DNA from: Leucobacter sp. OLIS6
GTDB taxonomy: Bacteria > Actinomycetota > Actinomycetes > Actinomycetales > Microbacteriaceae
Length of the DNA stretch: 64,000 nt
Reading direction: 5' to 3'
Assembly: GCF_002752355.1 (NCBI RefSeq)
Contig: NZ_MRAV01000010.1
Span: forward strand, 86,520 to 150,519
Shown: positions 1 through 8,670 of the stretch, piece by piece
Position numbering within the stretch: the stretch's first letter is position 1
How the letters are laid out: each line of letters begins with the position of its first letter
The notes under the pieces: model-generated
Seen by the model: only the letters and a program-made list of their open reading frames with translations
Database searches by the model: none
Told to the model about the DNA's origin: nothing
Program-made: the position numbers and the translations under genes

Positions 1-1
1 C

Positions 2-427
2 CCGTTCGCCGCCCGCCGGCTCGATACCGGTGCGCTGATCGGCATGACGACGTTCATGAACATCGACGCCTCGGTGCCGCGGGTCGAGATCGGTTCCACG
101 TGGAACGGGCTGAGCGCGCAGGCGTCGGGCACCAACCCGGAGTCGAAGCTCATGCTGCTGCGGCACGCCTTCGAGGTGTGGGGCTGCCCGGCGGTCGAGT
201 TCCGAACCGACTTCCTCAACCAGCAGTCGCGCGCGGCGATCGCGCGTCTGGGCGCGAAGCAGGACGGGATCCTGCGCGCGCACAAGCGAATGCCGGGCTA
301 CGTGCGCGACACCGTGGTGTTCTCGATCCTGCAGCACGAGTGGCCCGGGGTGCGCACGGGGCTCGAGGCGCGCGTGCTGCGGCACCTCGAGCGACGTGGC
401 GAGGACGTGCCGCCGCAGCTGGGGTAG
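2..427 (+). CDS. GNAT family N-acetyltransferase (5' partial)
   Basis: The frame is open from base 2, so the true start lies upstream of the window and an ATG at 44 is internal. The visible 141 residues are the C-terminal half of a RimJ/RimL-type (COG1670) acetyltransferase: a GALIGMTTFMNID strand, an EIGSTW strand, then the helix and strand VEFRTDFLNQQSRAAIARLGAKQDGILRAH, which is the usual C-terminal substrate and acetyl-CoA region of this family. These enzymes transfer acetyl from acetyl-CoA to an amine of a protein N-terminus or small molecule; the substrate cannot be read from the sequence. It ends 8 bp before the convergent stop of the next gene. Confidence 0.85.
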   Translation, partial: PFAARRLDTGALIGMTTFMNIDASVPRVEIGSTWNGLSAQASGTNPESKLMLLRHAFEVWGCPAVEFRTDFLNQQSRAAIARLGAKQDGILRAHKRMPGYVRDTVVFSILQHEWPGVRTGLEARVLRHLERRGEDVPPQLG

Positions 428-435
428 TCGCGTCC

Positions 436-1413
436 CTACGGCTGCAGCAGCACCTTGCCGGCTCGGCCCGGTGCGAAGTTGCGCGCCGCCGCCTCGGCGA
501 TCTGCTCGAGCGGGTAGGCGTGGTCGACGGGCAGGGTGACCGTGCCGTCGACGATCCGCTCGACGAGCTCGGTGAACAGTTCGCGCTGCCGCGGGGCGGG
601 GGTGGCTGCCGACACCTTGGTGCCCCAGAAGCCGCGCACGGTGAGCTGCTTGAAGATGATGTCGGTCGAGGCGAGTTCGAGCGCGGGCGATTCCATCGCG
701 CCGAAGACCACGAGGGTGCCTCCGGTGCCGAGCAGCGACAGCAGCTCGCCGGCGGAGGCGCCGCCGACCGAGTCGATGGCGCCGAGGATCGGGGATCCGC
801 CGGTGATCTCGGCGACGCGATCGCGCCAGCCGTCGTCGTCGGTCGCGATCGCGTGCGGCACGCCCTCCGCCGCGAGGCTCGCCACGGCGTCGGCGCGGCG
901 CACGAGCGAGACGGCGCCGATGCCGCGTGACTCGGCGAGCTGGGCGACCATGCGCCCGACGGCCCCGTTGCCGGCGTTGAGCACGAGCCAGTCGCCGGCG
1001 GCCAGCCCGAGGGAGTCGAGCACGCTGATCGCGCTGAACGGCATGGAGCCGAGCTGCGCGACCTGCTCGTCGCTCAGCGCGTCGGGGACGGGGATCGCGG
1101 ACTCCGCGGCGACGACGAACGCCTCGGCCCAGGTGCCGGATCCGCGCCCGACCGAGACCCGCTGCCCGACCTCGAGGCCGGTGACCCCCGCGCCGAGCGC
1201 GTCGATCGTGCCGCCCGCCTCGCTGCCGGCGAGAGCCGGAAGCTCGGGTCGGATCCCGTAGCGGCCCATGACGGTCAGCAGGTCGTGGTTGTGGATCGGG
1301 GCGAAGCGGGTGCGCACCCGAACCTGTCCCGGACCGGGTTCGGGCAGGGGTGCGTCGTGCACCGCGAGCACCTCGCCGGGGCGGCCGAATTCGGAGTAGC
1401 TGAGTGCGCGCAT
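436..1413 (-). CDS. MDR-superfamily quinone reductase / enoyl reductase-like oxidoreductase
   Basis: The 325-residue protein has a GroES-like N-terminal domain (about 1-115) and a Rossmann NAD(P)H-binding domain (about 120-270) with the loop NAGNGAVGRMVAQLAE. It lacks the cysteines and histidines of zinc-dependent alcohol dehydrogenases, so it belongs with the zinc-free quinone oxidoreductase/MECR branch, which reduces a C=C or quinone using NADPH. The start is ATG at 1411-1413 with AGGA about 7 nt upstream. It lies 96 bp downstream of the flavin reductase on the same strand and could be co-transcribed. The physiological substrate is unknown. Confidence 0.85.
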   Translation of the reverse strand: MRALSYSEFGRPGEVLAVHDAPLPEPGPGQVRVRTRFAPIHNHDLLTVMGRYGIRPELPALAGSEAGGTIDALGAGVTGLEVGQRVSVGRGSGTWAEAFVVAAESAIPVPDALSDEQVAQLGSMPFSAISVLDSLGLAAGDWLVLNAGNGAVGRMVAQLAESRGIGAVSLVRRADAVASLAAEGVPHAIATDDDGWRDRVAEITGGSPILGAIDSVGGASAGELLSLLGTGGTLVVFGAMESPALELASTDIIFKQLTVRGFWGTKVSAATPAPRQRELFTELVERIVDGTVTLPVDHAYPLEQIAEAAARNFAPGRAGKVLLQP

Positions 1414-1509
1414 GGATCCTCGTTTCGTCGGTGACGCTCGCAGGCTACTCCGCGGATCCGGGCGCGCACGCAGAATCCGGGTGGAACTCGCTGCGGGCGA
1501 ACGGCGGGA

Positions 1510-2064
1510 TCAGATCATGTACTCGAGTTCGCGGTAGGCGCCGCGGTAGAAGAGCAGGGGGTCGCGCTCTGGGTCCGTGGAGATGCCGGTGACGCGGACG
1601 AGGAAGATGAGGTGGTCGCCCGCCTCGACCTCGCGTTCGACCTCGCCGGCGACCCAGCCGGTGACGGCGTCGAGGGTGGGGGCTCCGTTGCTCTCGGACG
1701 GGTGCCAGGCGACGCCCTGCCACTTGTCGGTGCCGGAGCGCGCGAACTGGGAGCTGAGGTGCTGCTGCTCGGCGCTCAGGAAGTTGACGACGATGCGGCC
1801 GTGCTCGCGCACCGAGGCGAGGCTCTGCGAGGTGCGGGCGATGGAGAAGGAGATGAGCGGGGGGTCGATCGAGACGCTGTAGAACGACTGGCAGGTGAAG
1901 CCGACGGGACCGTCGACCCCGTGGGTGGTGATGACGGTGACGCCGGAGGCGAAGCCGCCCATCGCGTCGCGGTATTCGCGGTCGTCGAAGCTGCGCGGGG
2001 TTGCTCGTTCGCCGTGCTCGGGCGGGGTCGCGACCGCGGTGCCGGTGATCGTTTCGGTGCTCAC
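1510..2064 (-). CDS. Flavin reductase family protein (short-chain FMN reductase)
   Basis: The protein matches the flavin reductase-like FMN-binding domain: RDAMGGFASGVTVITT at the N-terminus, FTCQSFYSVSIDPPLISF, then VREHGRIVVNFLS. Such enzymes use NAD(P)H to supply reduced FMN to two-component monooxygenases. I place the start at GTG 2064 (MSTETITG..., 184 residues) because GGAG lies just upstream and the reading frame upstream of it has no family similarity, although the frame stays open to 2265. It diverges from the flavin monooxygenase operon at 2277, which strongly suggests that it feeds those monooxygenases with FMNH2. Confidence 0.88.
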   Translation of the reverse strand: MSTETITGTAVATPPEHGERATPRSFDDREYRDAMGGFASGVTVITTHGVDGPVGFTCQSFYSVSIDPPLISFSIARTSQSLASVREHGRIVVNFLSAEQQHLSSQFARSGTDKWQGVAWHPSESNGAPTLDAVTGWVAGEVEREVEAGDHLIFLVRVTGISTDPERDPLLFYRGAYRELEYMI

Positions 2065-2144
2065 GCGCCGTTCTCCGTTTCCTCCGGCGAGGCGTCCGCC
2101 GGATTCGAGGTTCGTGCCGGGCCCGGGTAGTCGGACCGAGTCCC

Positions 2145-2180
2145 GTTCATAAGCTTGCAGCATGGCTTCCATAACGTGAC
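2145..2180 (+). promoter_or_regulatory. Promoter-like module, copy A, with 5-codon mini-ORF
   Basis: The sequence TTCATAAGCT is followed six bases later by ATG, then GCT TCC ATA ACG TGA. TAAGCT (2150-2155) fits the actinobacterial TANNNT -10 element and the spacing fits a leaderless start at 2162. The whole module is nearly repeated at 2260-2293, where the ATG is the start of the first monooxygenase gene. CATAA occurs twice, 22 bp apart, so it could instead be a pair of in-phase regulator half-sites. Confidence 0.35.
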
Positions 2181-2239
2181 GGAAAATGACGTATCGCCCT
2201 GGGCGGCGCATTCCCGCGCTGTCATCGAGCGTCATCTGC

Positions 2240-2293
2240 TTGATTCGACCCGACCGCATGTTCATAAGCTACCGGCATGTCTCCCATAACTGG
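2240..2293 (+). promoter_or_regulatory. Promoter-like module, copy B, of the monooxygenase operon
   Basis: A -35-like TTGATT lies at 2240-2245 and a -10 TAAGCT at 2265-2270 (19 nt spacer), followed by six bases and the ATG at 2277. There is no ribosome binding site, so a leaderless mRNA is likely. The stretch from TTCATAAGCT through CCCATAAC is a close copy of 2146-2175, including a second CATAA 21 bp after the first. The first codons of the gene therefore lie inside the possible operator. Confidence 0.4.
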
Positions 2294-3608
2294 ATCGAAA
2301 TCGATCGACGTCCCGTTCACCGTCGGCGTCGCGCTCGACGGCGCCGGATGGCACCCCGCAGCCTGGCGCGAGCCGAGCTCGCGCGCCGACGCCCTCTTCG
2401 CCGCCGAGACCTGGGTCGAGCTCGCCGAAACCGCCGAAGCCGCCGGGCTCGACTACCTCACCATCGCCGACGAACTGGCGCCCCAGGCCGACCCCGCCGA
2501 CCCGGCGAACGGCGGATCGACCGTACTCGGCCGCCTCGACGCCGCACTCCTCGCCGACTGGATCGCGCCGCGCACGAGCCGGATCGGGCTGATCCCCACC
2601 GTCACCACCACGCACACCGAACCGTTCCACGTCGCCACCGGGCTCCAGACCCTCGACCACGTCTCGACCGGTCGCGCCGGCTGGCAGCTGCGGATCTCGG
2701 CAGACGCCGCATCCGCCGCCGCGTTCGGCCGCAGGCCCGCCCCCGAGATCGATCGCGACGCCGTCGCGTTCGGCGCCCCCGACGCCGGTCTCGACGAACT
2801 GCTCGCCGACGCCGCCGACTCCGCCGAGGTCGCCCGCCGCCTCTGGGACAGCTGGGAGGACGACGCCGAGATCCGCGACGCCGCTACCGGCCGATTCCTC
2901 GACCGCGATCGCGTGCACCCCATCGACTTCGCGAGCGAGCGCTTCAGCATCGCCGGACCCTCGATCGTGCCGCGCTCGCCGCAGGGGCAGCTGCCCGTCG
3001 TGGTGCTCGCGCACTCCGCACCCGTCGCGGAGCTCGCGGCACGGATCGCCGACGTGGTGATCGTGACCCCCGAGAGCTCCTCGCCCCGAGCCGGGGCCTG
3101 GCGTGGCCGCTCGGTCGCCGAGATCGTCGCCGGGATCCGCGCCATCGAACGGGATCCCGGCATCGCCGAGGCCCGCACCGCCTCGGGCCTCGGGCCGCTG
3201 CGCATCGTCGCCGACCTGGTGCTCGCTCTCGACACGACCGGGGAACCCGCGGTGGAACGGCTGGTGCGCCTCGACGCGCTCGCAGGCTCGCCCTTCGCGG
3301 CGTCGAGCGACGCCCGGGTGCTCGCGGGATCGGCCGACGAGGCCGCCGCGCTGATCGCCGCGTGGCGGGCCGCCGGGATCGACGGTGTGCGCCTGCGCCC
3401 GCTGACCCTCCCCGCGGATCTGCGCACTATCGGCGCCGAACTGCTGCCGATCCTGCGCGAACGCGGGATCGCGTCCGCGCGCACCGGATCCGCTGCCGGA
3501 TCCACCGCGGCCGCCGAACCCGACCCGACCGCCCACCACCTGCGCACCCGCTTCGGCCTCGGCCGCGCGGGCAACCGCTACGCCACCCGAACGGAGACCG
3601 CCGCATGA
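2277..3608 (+). CDS. LLM-class flavin-dependent monooxygenase (NtaA/SnaA/DmoA-like)
   Basis: This 443-residue luciferase-like (beta/alpha)8-barrel protein shows the family segments ETWVELAETAEAAGLDYLTIAD near the N-terminus, IGLIPTVTTTHTEPFHVATGLQTLDHVSTGRAGW in the middle and the typical C-terminal tail LRTRFGLGRAGNRYA. Members use FMNH2 and O2 to oxidise C-S, C-N or C-H bonds of small organic substrates, often to release sulfur. The ATG start has no Shine-Dalgarno but sits six bases after a TAAGCT -10. It overlaps the next gene by 4 bp (ATGA) and is the first gene of a seven-gene operon. The substrate is not determined. Confidence 0.88.
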   Translation: MSPITGSKSIDVPFTVGVALDGAGWHPAAWREPSSRADALFAAETWVELAETAEAAGLDYLTIADELAPQADPADPANGGSTVLGRLDAALLADWIAPRTSRIGLIPTVTTTHTEPFHVATGLQTLDHVSTGRAGWQLRISADAASAAAFGRRPAPEIDRDAVAFGAPDAGLDELLADAADSAEVARRLWDSWEDDAEIRDAATGRFLDRDRVHPIDFASERFSIAGPSIVPRSPQGQLPVVVLAHSAPVAELAARIADVVIVTPESSSPRAGAWRGRSVAEIVAGIRAIERDPGIAEARTASGLGPLRIVADLVLALDTTGEPAVERLVRLDALAGSPFAASSDARVLAGSADEAAALIAAWRAAGIDGVRLRPLTLPADLRTIGAELLPILRERGIASARTGSAAGSTAAAEPDPTAHHLRTRFGLGRAGNRYATRTETAA

Positions 3609-5500
3609 GCGCCGCACCCGAATCCGCCCGCAGGGTGCACCTCGTCGCCCACTTCCCGGGCGTCAACAGCACCACCGTCTGGAGCGATCCCGCCTCGGGC
3701 AGCCACATCGACTTCGAGTCGTTCCGCCGATTCGCGCAGACCGCCGAGCGCGGCCGCTTCGACTACGTGTTCCTCGCCGAGGGGCTGCGCCTGCGCGAGC
3801 ACGGCGGCCGGATCCACGACCTCGACGTCGCCGGGCGCCCCGCGACCCTCGCGATCCTCACCGCGATGGCGTCGGTGACCCGCAGCATCGGCGTGGTCGG
3901 CACGCTGTCGAGCACGTTCAACGAGCCGGTCGAGCTGGCTCGTCAGCTCGCGACCATCGACCACCTCTCGGGCGGCCGGGTCGGCTGGAACGTCGTGACG
4001 TCGCCCGACGCGTTCCACGGCGGCAACTTCCGCCGCGGCGGATTCCTGCCCTACGCCGAGCGCTACAGGCGGGCAGAGGAGTTCGTCGAGCTCGCGAAGG
4101 AGCTGTGGGACTCGTGGGAGGCGGGAGCGATCCTCGCCGACCGCGCCGCGGGCCGCTTCGTGGATCCCGAGCGGGTGCGCCGCGTCGTGCACCGGGGACC
4201 GCAGTTCGATGTGAGCGCGACGAGCACGGTGCCGCGCAGTCCGCAGGGCTACCCCGTGATCGTGCAGGCGGGCGACTCGCCGGCCGGCCGTGACTTCGCC
4301 GCGGCGAACGCCGAGATCATCTTCTCCCGGCACACGGGCTTCGCCGACGGCCAGCGCTTCTACCGCGACGTGAAGGGCCGCCTGCCCGCCGCGGGCCGCA
4401 CCGAGGAGTCGCTGCTGATCCTGCCCGGGGCCACCTTCGCCCTCGGCGACACCGACGCCGATGCGCGGGAGCGCTCGCGCGAGATCGCGCTCGCCCAGAC
4501 CAGCCCGCAGACGGCGATCGCGTGGATCGAGGCGATCTGGGGCCGTGAGCTGCCGGGCCTCGACCCCGACGGCGCGCTGCCCGCGCAGGAGCCTGGCGAC
4601 GGCGATCAGCGGCAGGGGCAGGTCTCGACCCGTGTCGAGGATCGCGTGGCGCGGGCCGAGCAGCTGCGCGAGCGGGCGCGGCGCGAGGGTCTGACCCTGC
4701 GCGAGCTCGTCGCCGCCGAGACCGCGCAGCACACGCTCGTCGGATCGCCCGGGACCGTCGCGGCCGAGATCGACCGATACGTACGCGAGCGCGCCTCCGA
4801 TGGGTTCGTGCTCGTGCCGCACATCACGCCGGGCGGCCTCGACGAGTTCGTCGACCGGGTCGTGCCGCTGCTGCAGGAGCGGGGCGTCTTCCGCACCGAG
4901 TACGAGGCGGATCCGGTGACGGGGGCCGCGCCGACGCTGCGTCGCACGCTCGGTCTGCCGACCCCGCCGCGGCCCCGCACCGAGGTGCGCCGGGTGCACG
5001 TCTCGGATCCCCTCGCGAAGCCGCTGCTCGACGACCTGGAACGCGAGTACGACGCCCGCTACGGGGTCGAGGTGTTCGGCGAGCCGGCCTCGACCGAACT
5101 CGCGCGCTACCCGGCCGAGGCCTTCGCCGAGCCCCACGGCGGCGCGTTCCTCGTGCTGCTGCGCGACGGCGAGCCGATCTCGGGCGGCGCGTTCATGCGG
5201 CACAGCGACGACACCGCCGAGTTCAAGCGCATCTGGACCCGGCCCGACCACCGCGGTCGCGGCGTCGCCAAGGTGGTGCTCACCGAGCTGGAGCGCGAAG
5301 CCGCCCGCCTCGGCTACTCGCGGGTCTACCTGACCACCGGCCCGCGCCAGCCCGAGGCCGTCGCGCTCTACCTGGGGCACGGCTACACCCCGCTCTTCGA
5401 TCCCGCGCTCCCCGCCGACGAGGTCGGCGTGCACCCCTTCGAGAAGCCCCTGGCGCCGGTCGGCGTCGCGGGCGCGACGGCACAGGAGGCCGCAGCATGA
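3605..5500 (+). CDS. FMN-dependent monooxygenase fused to a GNAT acetyltransferase
   Basis: This 631-residue protein has two domains. Residues 1 to about 455 are an NtaA/DmoA-type luciferase-like monooxygenase (HLVAHFPGVNSTTVW, IDHLSGGRVGWNVVTSPDA, SPQGYPVIVQAGDSPAGRDFAA), and about 461-631 are a GNAT domain with acetyl-CoA motif A (TRPDHRGRGVAKVVLTE) and the TTGPRQPEAVALYLGHGY C-terminus. In the Bacillus yxe pathway for S-(2-succino)cysteine, separate acetyltransferase (YxeL) and monooxygenase (YxeK) proteins acetylate the amine and then cleave the C-S bond; here both activities would be on one chain. This role is inferred from family and context. The start is ATG 3605 in the ATGA overlap with the upstream gene. 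Confidence 0.88.
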   Translation: MSAAPESARRVHLVAHFPGVNSTTVWSDPASGSHIDFESFRRFAQTAERGRFDYVFLAEGLRLREHGGRIHDLDVAGRPATLAILTAMASVTRSIGVVGTLSSTFNEPVELARQLATIDHLSGGRVGWNVVTSPDAFHGGNFRRGGFLPYAERYRRAEEFVELAKELWDSWEAGAILADRAAGRFVDPERVRRVVHRGPQFDVSATSTVPRSPQGYPVIVQAGDSPAGRDFAAANAEIIFSRHTGFADGQRFYRDVKGRLPAAGRTEESLLILPGATFALGDTDADARERSREIALAQTSPQTAIAWIEAIWGRELPGLDPDGALPAQEPGDGDQRQGQVSTRVEDRVARAEQLRERARREGLTLRELVAAETAQHTLVGSPGTVAAEIDRYVRERASDGFVLVPHITPGGLDEFVDRVVPLLQERGVFRTEYEADPVTGAAPTLRRTLGLPTPPRPRTEVRRVHVSDPLAKPLLDDLEREYDARYGVEVFGEPASTELARYPAEAFAEPHGGAFLVLLRDGEPISGGAFMRHSDDTAEFKRIWTRPDHRGRGVAKVVLTELEREAARLGYSRVYLTTGPRQPEAVALYLGHGYTPLFDPALPADEVGVHPFEKPLAPVGVAGATAQEAAA

Positions 5501-6624
5501 CCCTCACCGCAGACCCCACGACCGACGACCGACAGGTCGCCGATCCCGCGAGCGCGGTCCCGGCGGACGATCGGGATCCGGCGCGATCGACCCGCGCCGG
5601 ATCCGACGGCGACGCCCTCCGCGTCGTGCCGCTGCGCCACTGGTGGCGCTGGGCGTTCAGCGCGGTCGCGGTGTTCGTGATCGCGCAGCTCGCCTGGACA
5701 CTGTTCGCCAACGAGCAGTGGCGCTGGCCGGTGTTCGCCGAGTACTTCTTCAACGAGGCGGTGCTGCGCGGACTCTGGCTGACCCTCTGGCTCACGGCGG
5801 TCTCGGCCGCGCTCGGCTTCGTGCTCGGCGCGGTGCTCGCCCTCGCCCGGCTCTCGGGCTCGGCCCTGCTGAGCTCCTTCGCCTGGGGGTACACCTGGTT
5901 CTTCCGCTCGATCCCGCTCGTCGTGCAGCTCGTGCTCTGGTTCAACCTCGGCTACCTGTTCCCGACGCTCGGCCTCGGCACCCCGTTCACCACCGACTTC
6001 TGGATCGTCGAGTTCGACACGACCCGCCTCATCTCGGCGACCGTCGCCGCGATCCTCGGCCTCTCGCTGCACCAGGCCGCCTACTCGGCCGAGATCATCC
6101 GCGGCGGGCTGCTGTCGGTCGATCAGGGCCAGATCGAGGCGGCGAAGGCGCTCGGGATCCCGCGCAGCCGGCGCTTCTTCCGGATCGTCCTGCCGCAGGC
6201 GGCCCGCGCGATCGTTCCGAACGCGTTCAACGAGGTGATCGGCCTGCTGAAGGGCACCTCGGTGGTGTTCGTGCTGGCCCTGCCCGAGCTGTTCTACACC
6301 GTGCAGGTCGTCTACAACCGCAACCAGCAGGTGGTGCCGCTGCTGCTCGTCGCGGCCGTCTGGTACACGATCTTCACCACGGTGCTGAGCATCGTGCAGT
6401 ACGCGATCGAGCGCCGCTTCGCCCGGGGATCCGTGCGGGAGCTGCCGCCGACGCCGCTGCAGCGGCTGCGGTCGGGGATCCGCCGTCTCGGTGGATCGGG
6501 GCGTCGGGGTTCGGGCTCCGGCTCCGCTCCCGCCTCGCGTTCGCGCGGGATCCCGGTCTCGCTGTCCGAGCACTCCGTCGCTGCGCTCCGCGCCGACGCG
6601 CGCACCCTGGGAGGCGTCGCATGA
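5497..6624 (+). CDS. ABC transporter permease, polar amino acid type
   Basis: This 375-residue HisM/YxeN-family (PAAT) inner-membrane permease has an N-terminal extension of about 50 residues, a first hydrophobic segment near 50-70 (WWRWAFSAVAVFVIAQLAW) and a core of further segments from about residue 85 (LRGLWLTLWLTAVSAALGFVLG). The cytoplasmic EAA loop reads IEAAKALGIPRSRRFFRIVLPQA. It forms the channel that works with the ATPase at 6621 and the lipoproteins at 7543 and 8671. CAGGAGGC precedes the ATG, which overlaps the upstream stop. The roughly 60-residue Arg/Gly/Ser-rich C-terminal tail is longer than usual. Confidence 0.92.
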   Translation: MTLTADPTTDDRQVADPASAVPADDRDPARSTRAGSDGDALRVVPLRHWWRWAFSAVAVFVIAQLAWTLFANEQWRWPVFAEYFFNEAVLRGLWLTLWLTAVSAALGFVLGAVLALARLSGSALLSSFAWGYTWFFRSIPLVVQLVLWFNLGYLFPTLGLGTPFTTDFWIVEFDTTRLISATVAAILGLSLHQAAYSAEIIRGGLLSVDQGQIEAAKALGIPRSRRFFRIVLPQAARAIVPNAFNEVIGLLKGTSVVFVLALPELFYTVQVVYNRNQQVVPLLLVAAVWYTIFTTVLSIVQYAIERRFARGSVRELPPTPLQRLRSGIRRLGGSGRRGSGSGSAPASRSRGIPVSLSEHSVAALRADARTLGGVA

Positions 6625-7454
6625 GCGCCGTCGCGACCGCGACCGGCTCCGCCGGGCTCGGTGCCGCTGAGCCCGCCGCCGATGCGGCCGCAGCCACGGG
6701 CCGCGTCGAGATCGCGGGCGTCCACAAGTCCTACGCCGCCGGTCCCGTGCTGAGCGACGTCTCGCTGACCGTCGAACCCGGCGAGGTGCTCGCCCTGATC
6801 GGGCCGTCGGGCTCCGGCAAGTCCACGCTGCTTCGCGCGATCAACCACCTCGAGACGATCGACGCGGGATCCATCACGATCGACGGCGACTACATCGGCT
6901 ACGAGCGCCGCGGGGACCGCCTGCACGAACTGCCCGAGAAACGGGTGCTGCAGCGCCGCACCCGGGTCGGCATGGTGTTCCAGAACTTCAACCTGTTCCC
7001 GCACCTCACCGCGCTCGAGAACGTGATCGAGGCGCCCCTCGCACTCGGACGTTCGAGCCGTGCCGACGCCGTGGCCCGGGCGCGCGAGCTGCTCGCCTCG
7101 GTGGGCCTGGCCGACCGCGCCGAGCACTATCCGCGTCAGCTCTCGGGCGGACAGCAGCAGCGCGTCGCCATCGCCCGCGCGCTCGCCCTCGATCCCGACG
7201 TGCTGCTCTTCGACGAACCGACGAGCGCGCTCGATCCGGAACTCGTCGGCGAGGTGCTCGCCGTGATCCAGCGCCTCGCGCACCACGGCACCACCCTCGT
7301 GATCGTCACCCACGAGATCGCGTTCGCCGCCTCCGTCGCCGACCGCGTCGCGTTCCTCGACGGCGGCCGCCTGCTCGAGGTCGGGCCGCCCGAGCGGGTG
7401 CTGCGCGATCCCGAGCATCCCCGCACCCGCGAGTTCCTCGAGAAGGTGCTCTGA
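6621..7454 (+). CDS. ABC transporter ATP-binding protein, polar amino acid type
   Basis: This 277-residue ATPase has Walker A GPSGSGKST, a Q-loop at VGMVFQNFNLFPHLT, signature LSGGQQQRVAIARAL and Walker B VLLFDEPTSALDPE with H-loop VTHE. The QNFNLFPHLTALENV segment is characteristic of the GlnQ/HisP/YxeO branch that energises amino-acid and amino-acid-like sulfur compound importers. The ATG at 6621 overlaps the permease stop. The first 30 residues are an Ala-rich extension before the domain begins at VEIAGVHKSY. Confidence 0.93.
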   Translation: MSAVATATGSAGLGAAEPAADAAAATGRVEIAGVHKSYAAGPVLSDVSLTVEPGEVLALIGPSGSGKSTLLRAINHLETIDAGSITIDGDYIGYERRGDRLHELPEKRVLQRRTRVGMVFQNFNLFPHLTALENVIEAPLALGRSSRADAVARARELLASVGLADRAEHYPRQLSGGQQQRVAIARALALDPDVLLFDEPTSALDPELVGEVLAVIQRLAHHGTTLVIVTHEIAFAASVADRVAFLDGGRLLEVGPPERVLRDPEHPRTREFLEKVL

Positions 7455-7542
7455 CGACGACGGGCCCGCCCGACCCCCGCTTCACCGTTTCACCGCTTCA
7501 CCTCGACCATCCATCACCGCCTCCAGAATCAGGACCCCGCGC

Positions 7543-8580
7543 ATGCCCGCTCCCCAGCAGACCCCCGACCGCTCCCGCCACCGACGGCCCGGCCGCGCGG
7601 CAGCCACCGCGACCGCCTCGGCGGCCCTCATCGCCGTGCTCGCCGTCGCCGGCCTCGCCGGATGCAGCTCGTCCGGCTCCGCCGCCTCCGCGACGGGCGA
7701 TTCGTCGACCGCGAAATCGCCGTTCGATCTCTCGACGAAGAACCTGAAGGAGCGCCCGCACATCGACCCCGTGCCCGAGGCCGTGGCCGCGCTCAAGGAG
7801 AGCGGCTTCACCCCCGTGCAACCCGGCAAGCTGACCGTCGCGCTCGGCGCCTACGTGCCGCCCACCTCGTTCCTCGCCGAGGACGACAACCGCACCTTCG
7901 TCGGCAGCGACCCCGACATCGCGAACCTCATCGCCGACGGCCTCGGCCTGGAGTTCGCCCCCGAGAACGTGGCCTGGGCCGACTGGCCGCTCGGCATCGA
8001 GTCGGGCAAATACGACCTCGGCGTCACCAACATCACCGTTACCGAGGAGCGCAAGGACCTCTTCGACTTCGCCACCTACCGGCAGGACGTCGTCGCGTTC
8101 GAGGTGAAGAAGGGCAGCAAGATCACCAAGATCTCGAAGGCGGCCGACGTCTCCGGGCTCAAGGTCGTGGTCGGCAGCGGCACCAATCAGGAGAAGATCC
8201 TGCTGAACTGGTTCGCCGAGAACAAGAAGGCCGGCCTGCCCCCGGGCGAGCCCGTCTACTACGAGGATCAGGCGGCCGCCGGCCTCGCCCTCTCGTCCGG
8301 ACGCGTCGACGCGATCCTCGGCCCGAACGCCGCGGCCTCGTTCCGCGCCGCTACCACCGGCCAGAGCACCGTCGTCGGCACCCTCAACGGCGGCTACCCC
8401 GCGACCGCCGAGATCGGTGCGACCACCAAGAAGGGCAACGGGCTCGCGAAGCCCGTGCAGATCGTACTGAACCACCTCATCAAGAACGGCGAGTACGACA
8501 CCGTGCTGAAGCGCTGGGCCACCGAGGCCGAGGCGATCCCCGAGTCTCGCATCAACCCGCCGGGCCTGCCCCGGCCCTGA
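7543..8580 (+). CDS. Extracellular solute-binding lipoprotein 1 (SBP_bac_3 family)
   Basis: This 345-residue protein starts with a twin-Arg-containing basic region and a hydrophobic stretch ending in the lipobox LAGC (Cys41), so it should be lipid-anchored outside the membrane. The mature part is a family 3 periplasmic-binding fold: LTVALGAYVPPTSF, then GSDPDIANLIADGLGLEF, and VVVGSGTNQEKILLNW at the second lobe. It should capture the ligand for the permease/ATPase encoded just upstream. AGGA lies about 9 nt before the ATG. It is a paralogue of the protein encoded at 8671. Confidence 0.92.
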   Translation: MPAPQQTPDRSRHRRPGRAAATATASAALIAVLAVAGLAGCSSSGSAASATGDSSTAKSPFDLSTKNLKERPHIDPVPEAVAALKESGFTPVQPGKLTVALGAYVPPTSFLAEDDNRTFVGSDPDIANLIADGLGLEFAPENVAWADWPLGIESGKYDLGVTNITVTEERKDLFDFATYRQDVVAFEVKKGSKITKISKAADVSGLKVVVGSGTNQEKILLNWFAENKKAGLPPGEPVYYEDQAAAGLALSSGRVDAILGPNAAASFRAATTGQSTVVGTLNGGYPATAEIGATTKKGNGLAKPVQIVLNHLIKNGEYDTVLKRWATEAEAIPESRINPPGLPRP

Positions 8581-8604
8581 AACGCGCCACTGTCTGACCG
8601 GGCT

Positions 8605-8637
8605 CGCGGCCGGTCGCGCGATCCGCGACCGGCCGCG
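8605..8637 (+). promoter_or_regulatory. Intercistronic hairpin between the two binding-protein genes
   Basis: A 14-bp perfect stem (CGCGGCCGGTCGCG at 8605-8618 with its complement at 8624-8637) encloses a 5-nt loop in the 90-bp gap between the two lipoprotein genes. There is no T-tract. Such a stem can stabilise the upstream message or terminate it partially, giving unequal amounts of the two proteins; that effect is inference. Confidence 0.55.
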
Positions 8638-8670
8638 CCGCAGCCATCCCGAACCCACCAGGAGCCTCCC

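Noticed and set aside
2065..2265. Longer flavin reductase starting at 2265
   Set aside because: The first 67 codons would cover the duplicated promoter module and lack similarity; GTG 2064 has a ribosome binding site.
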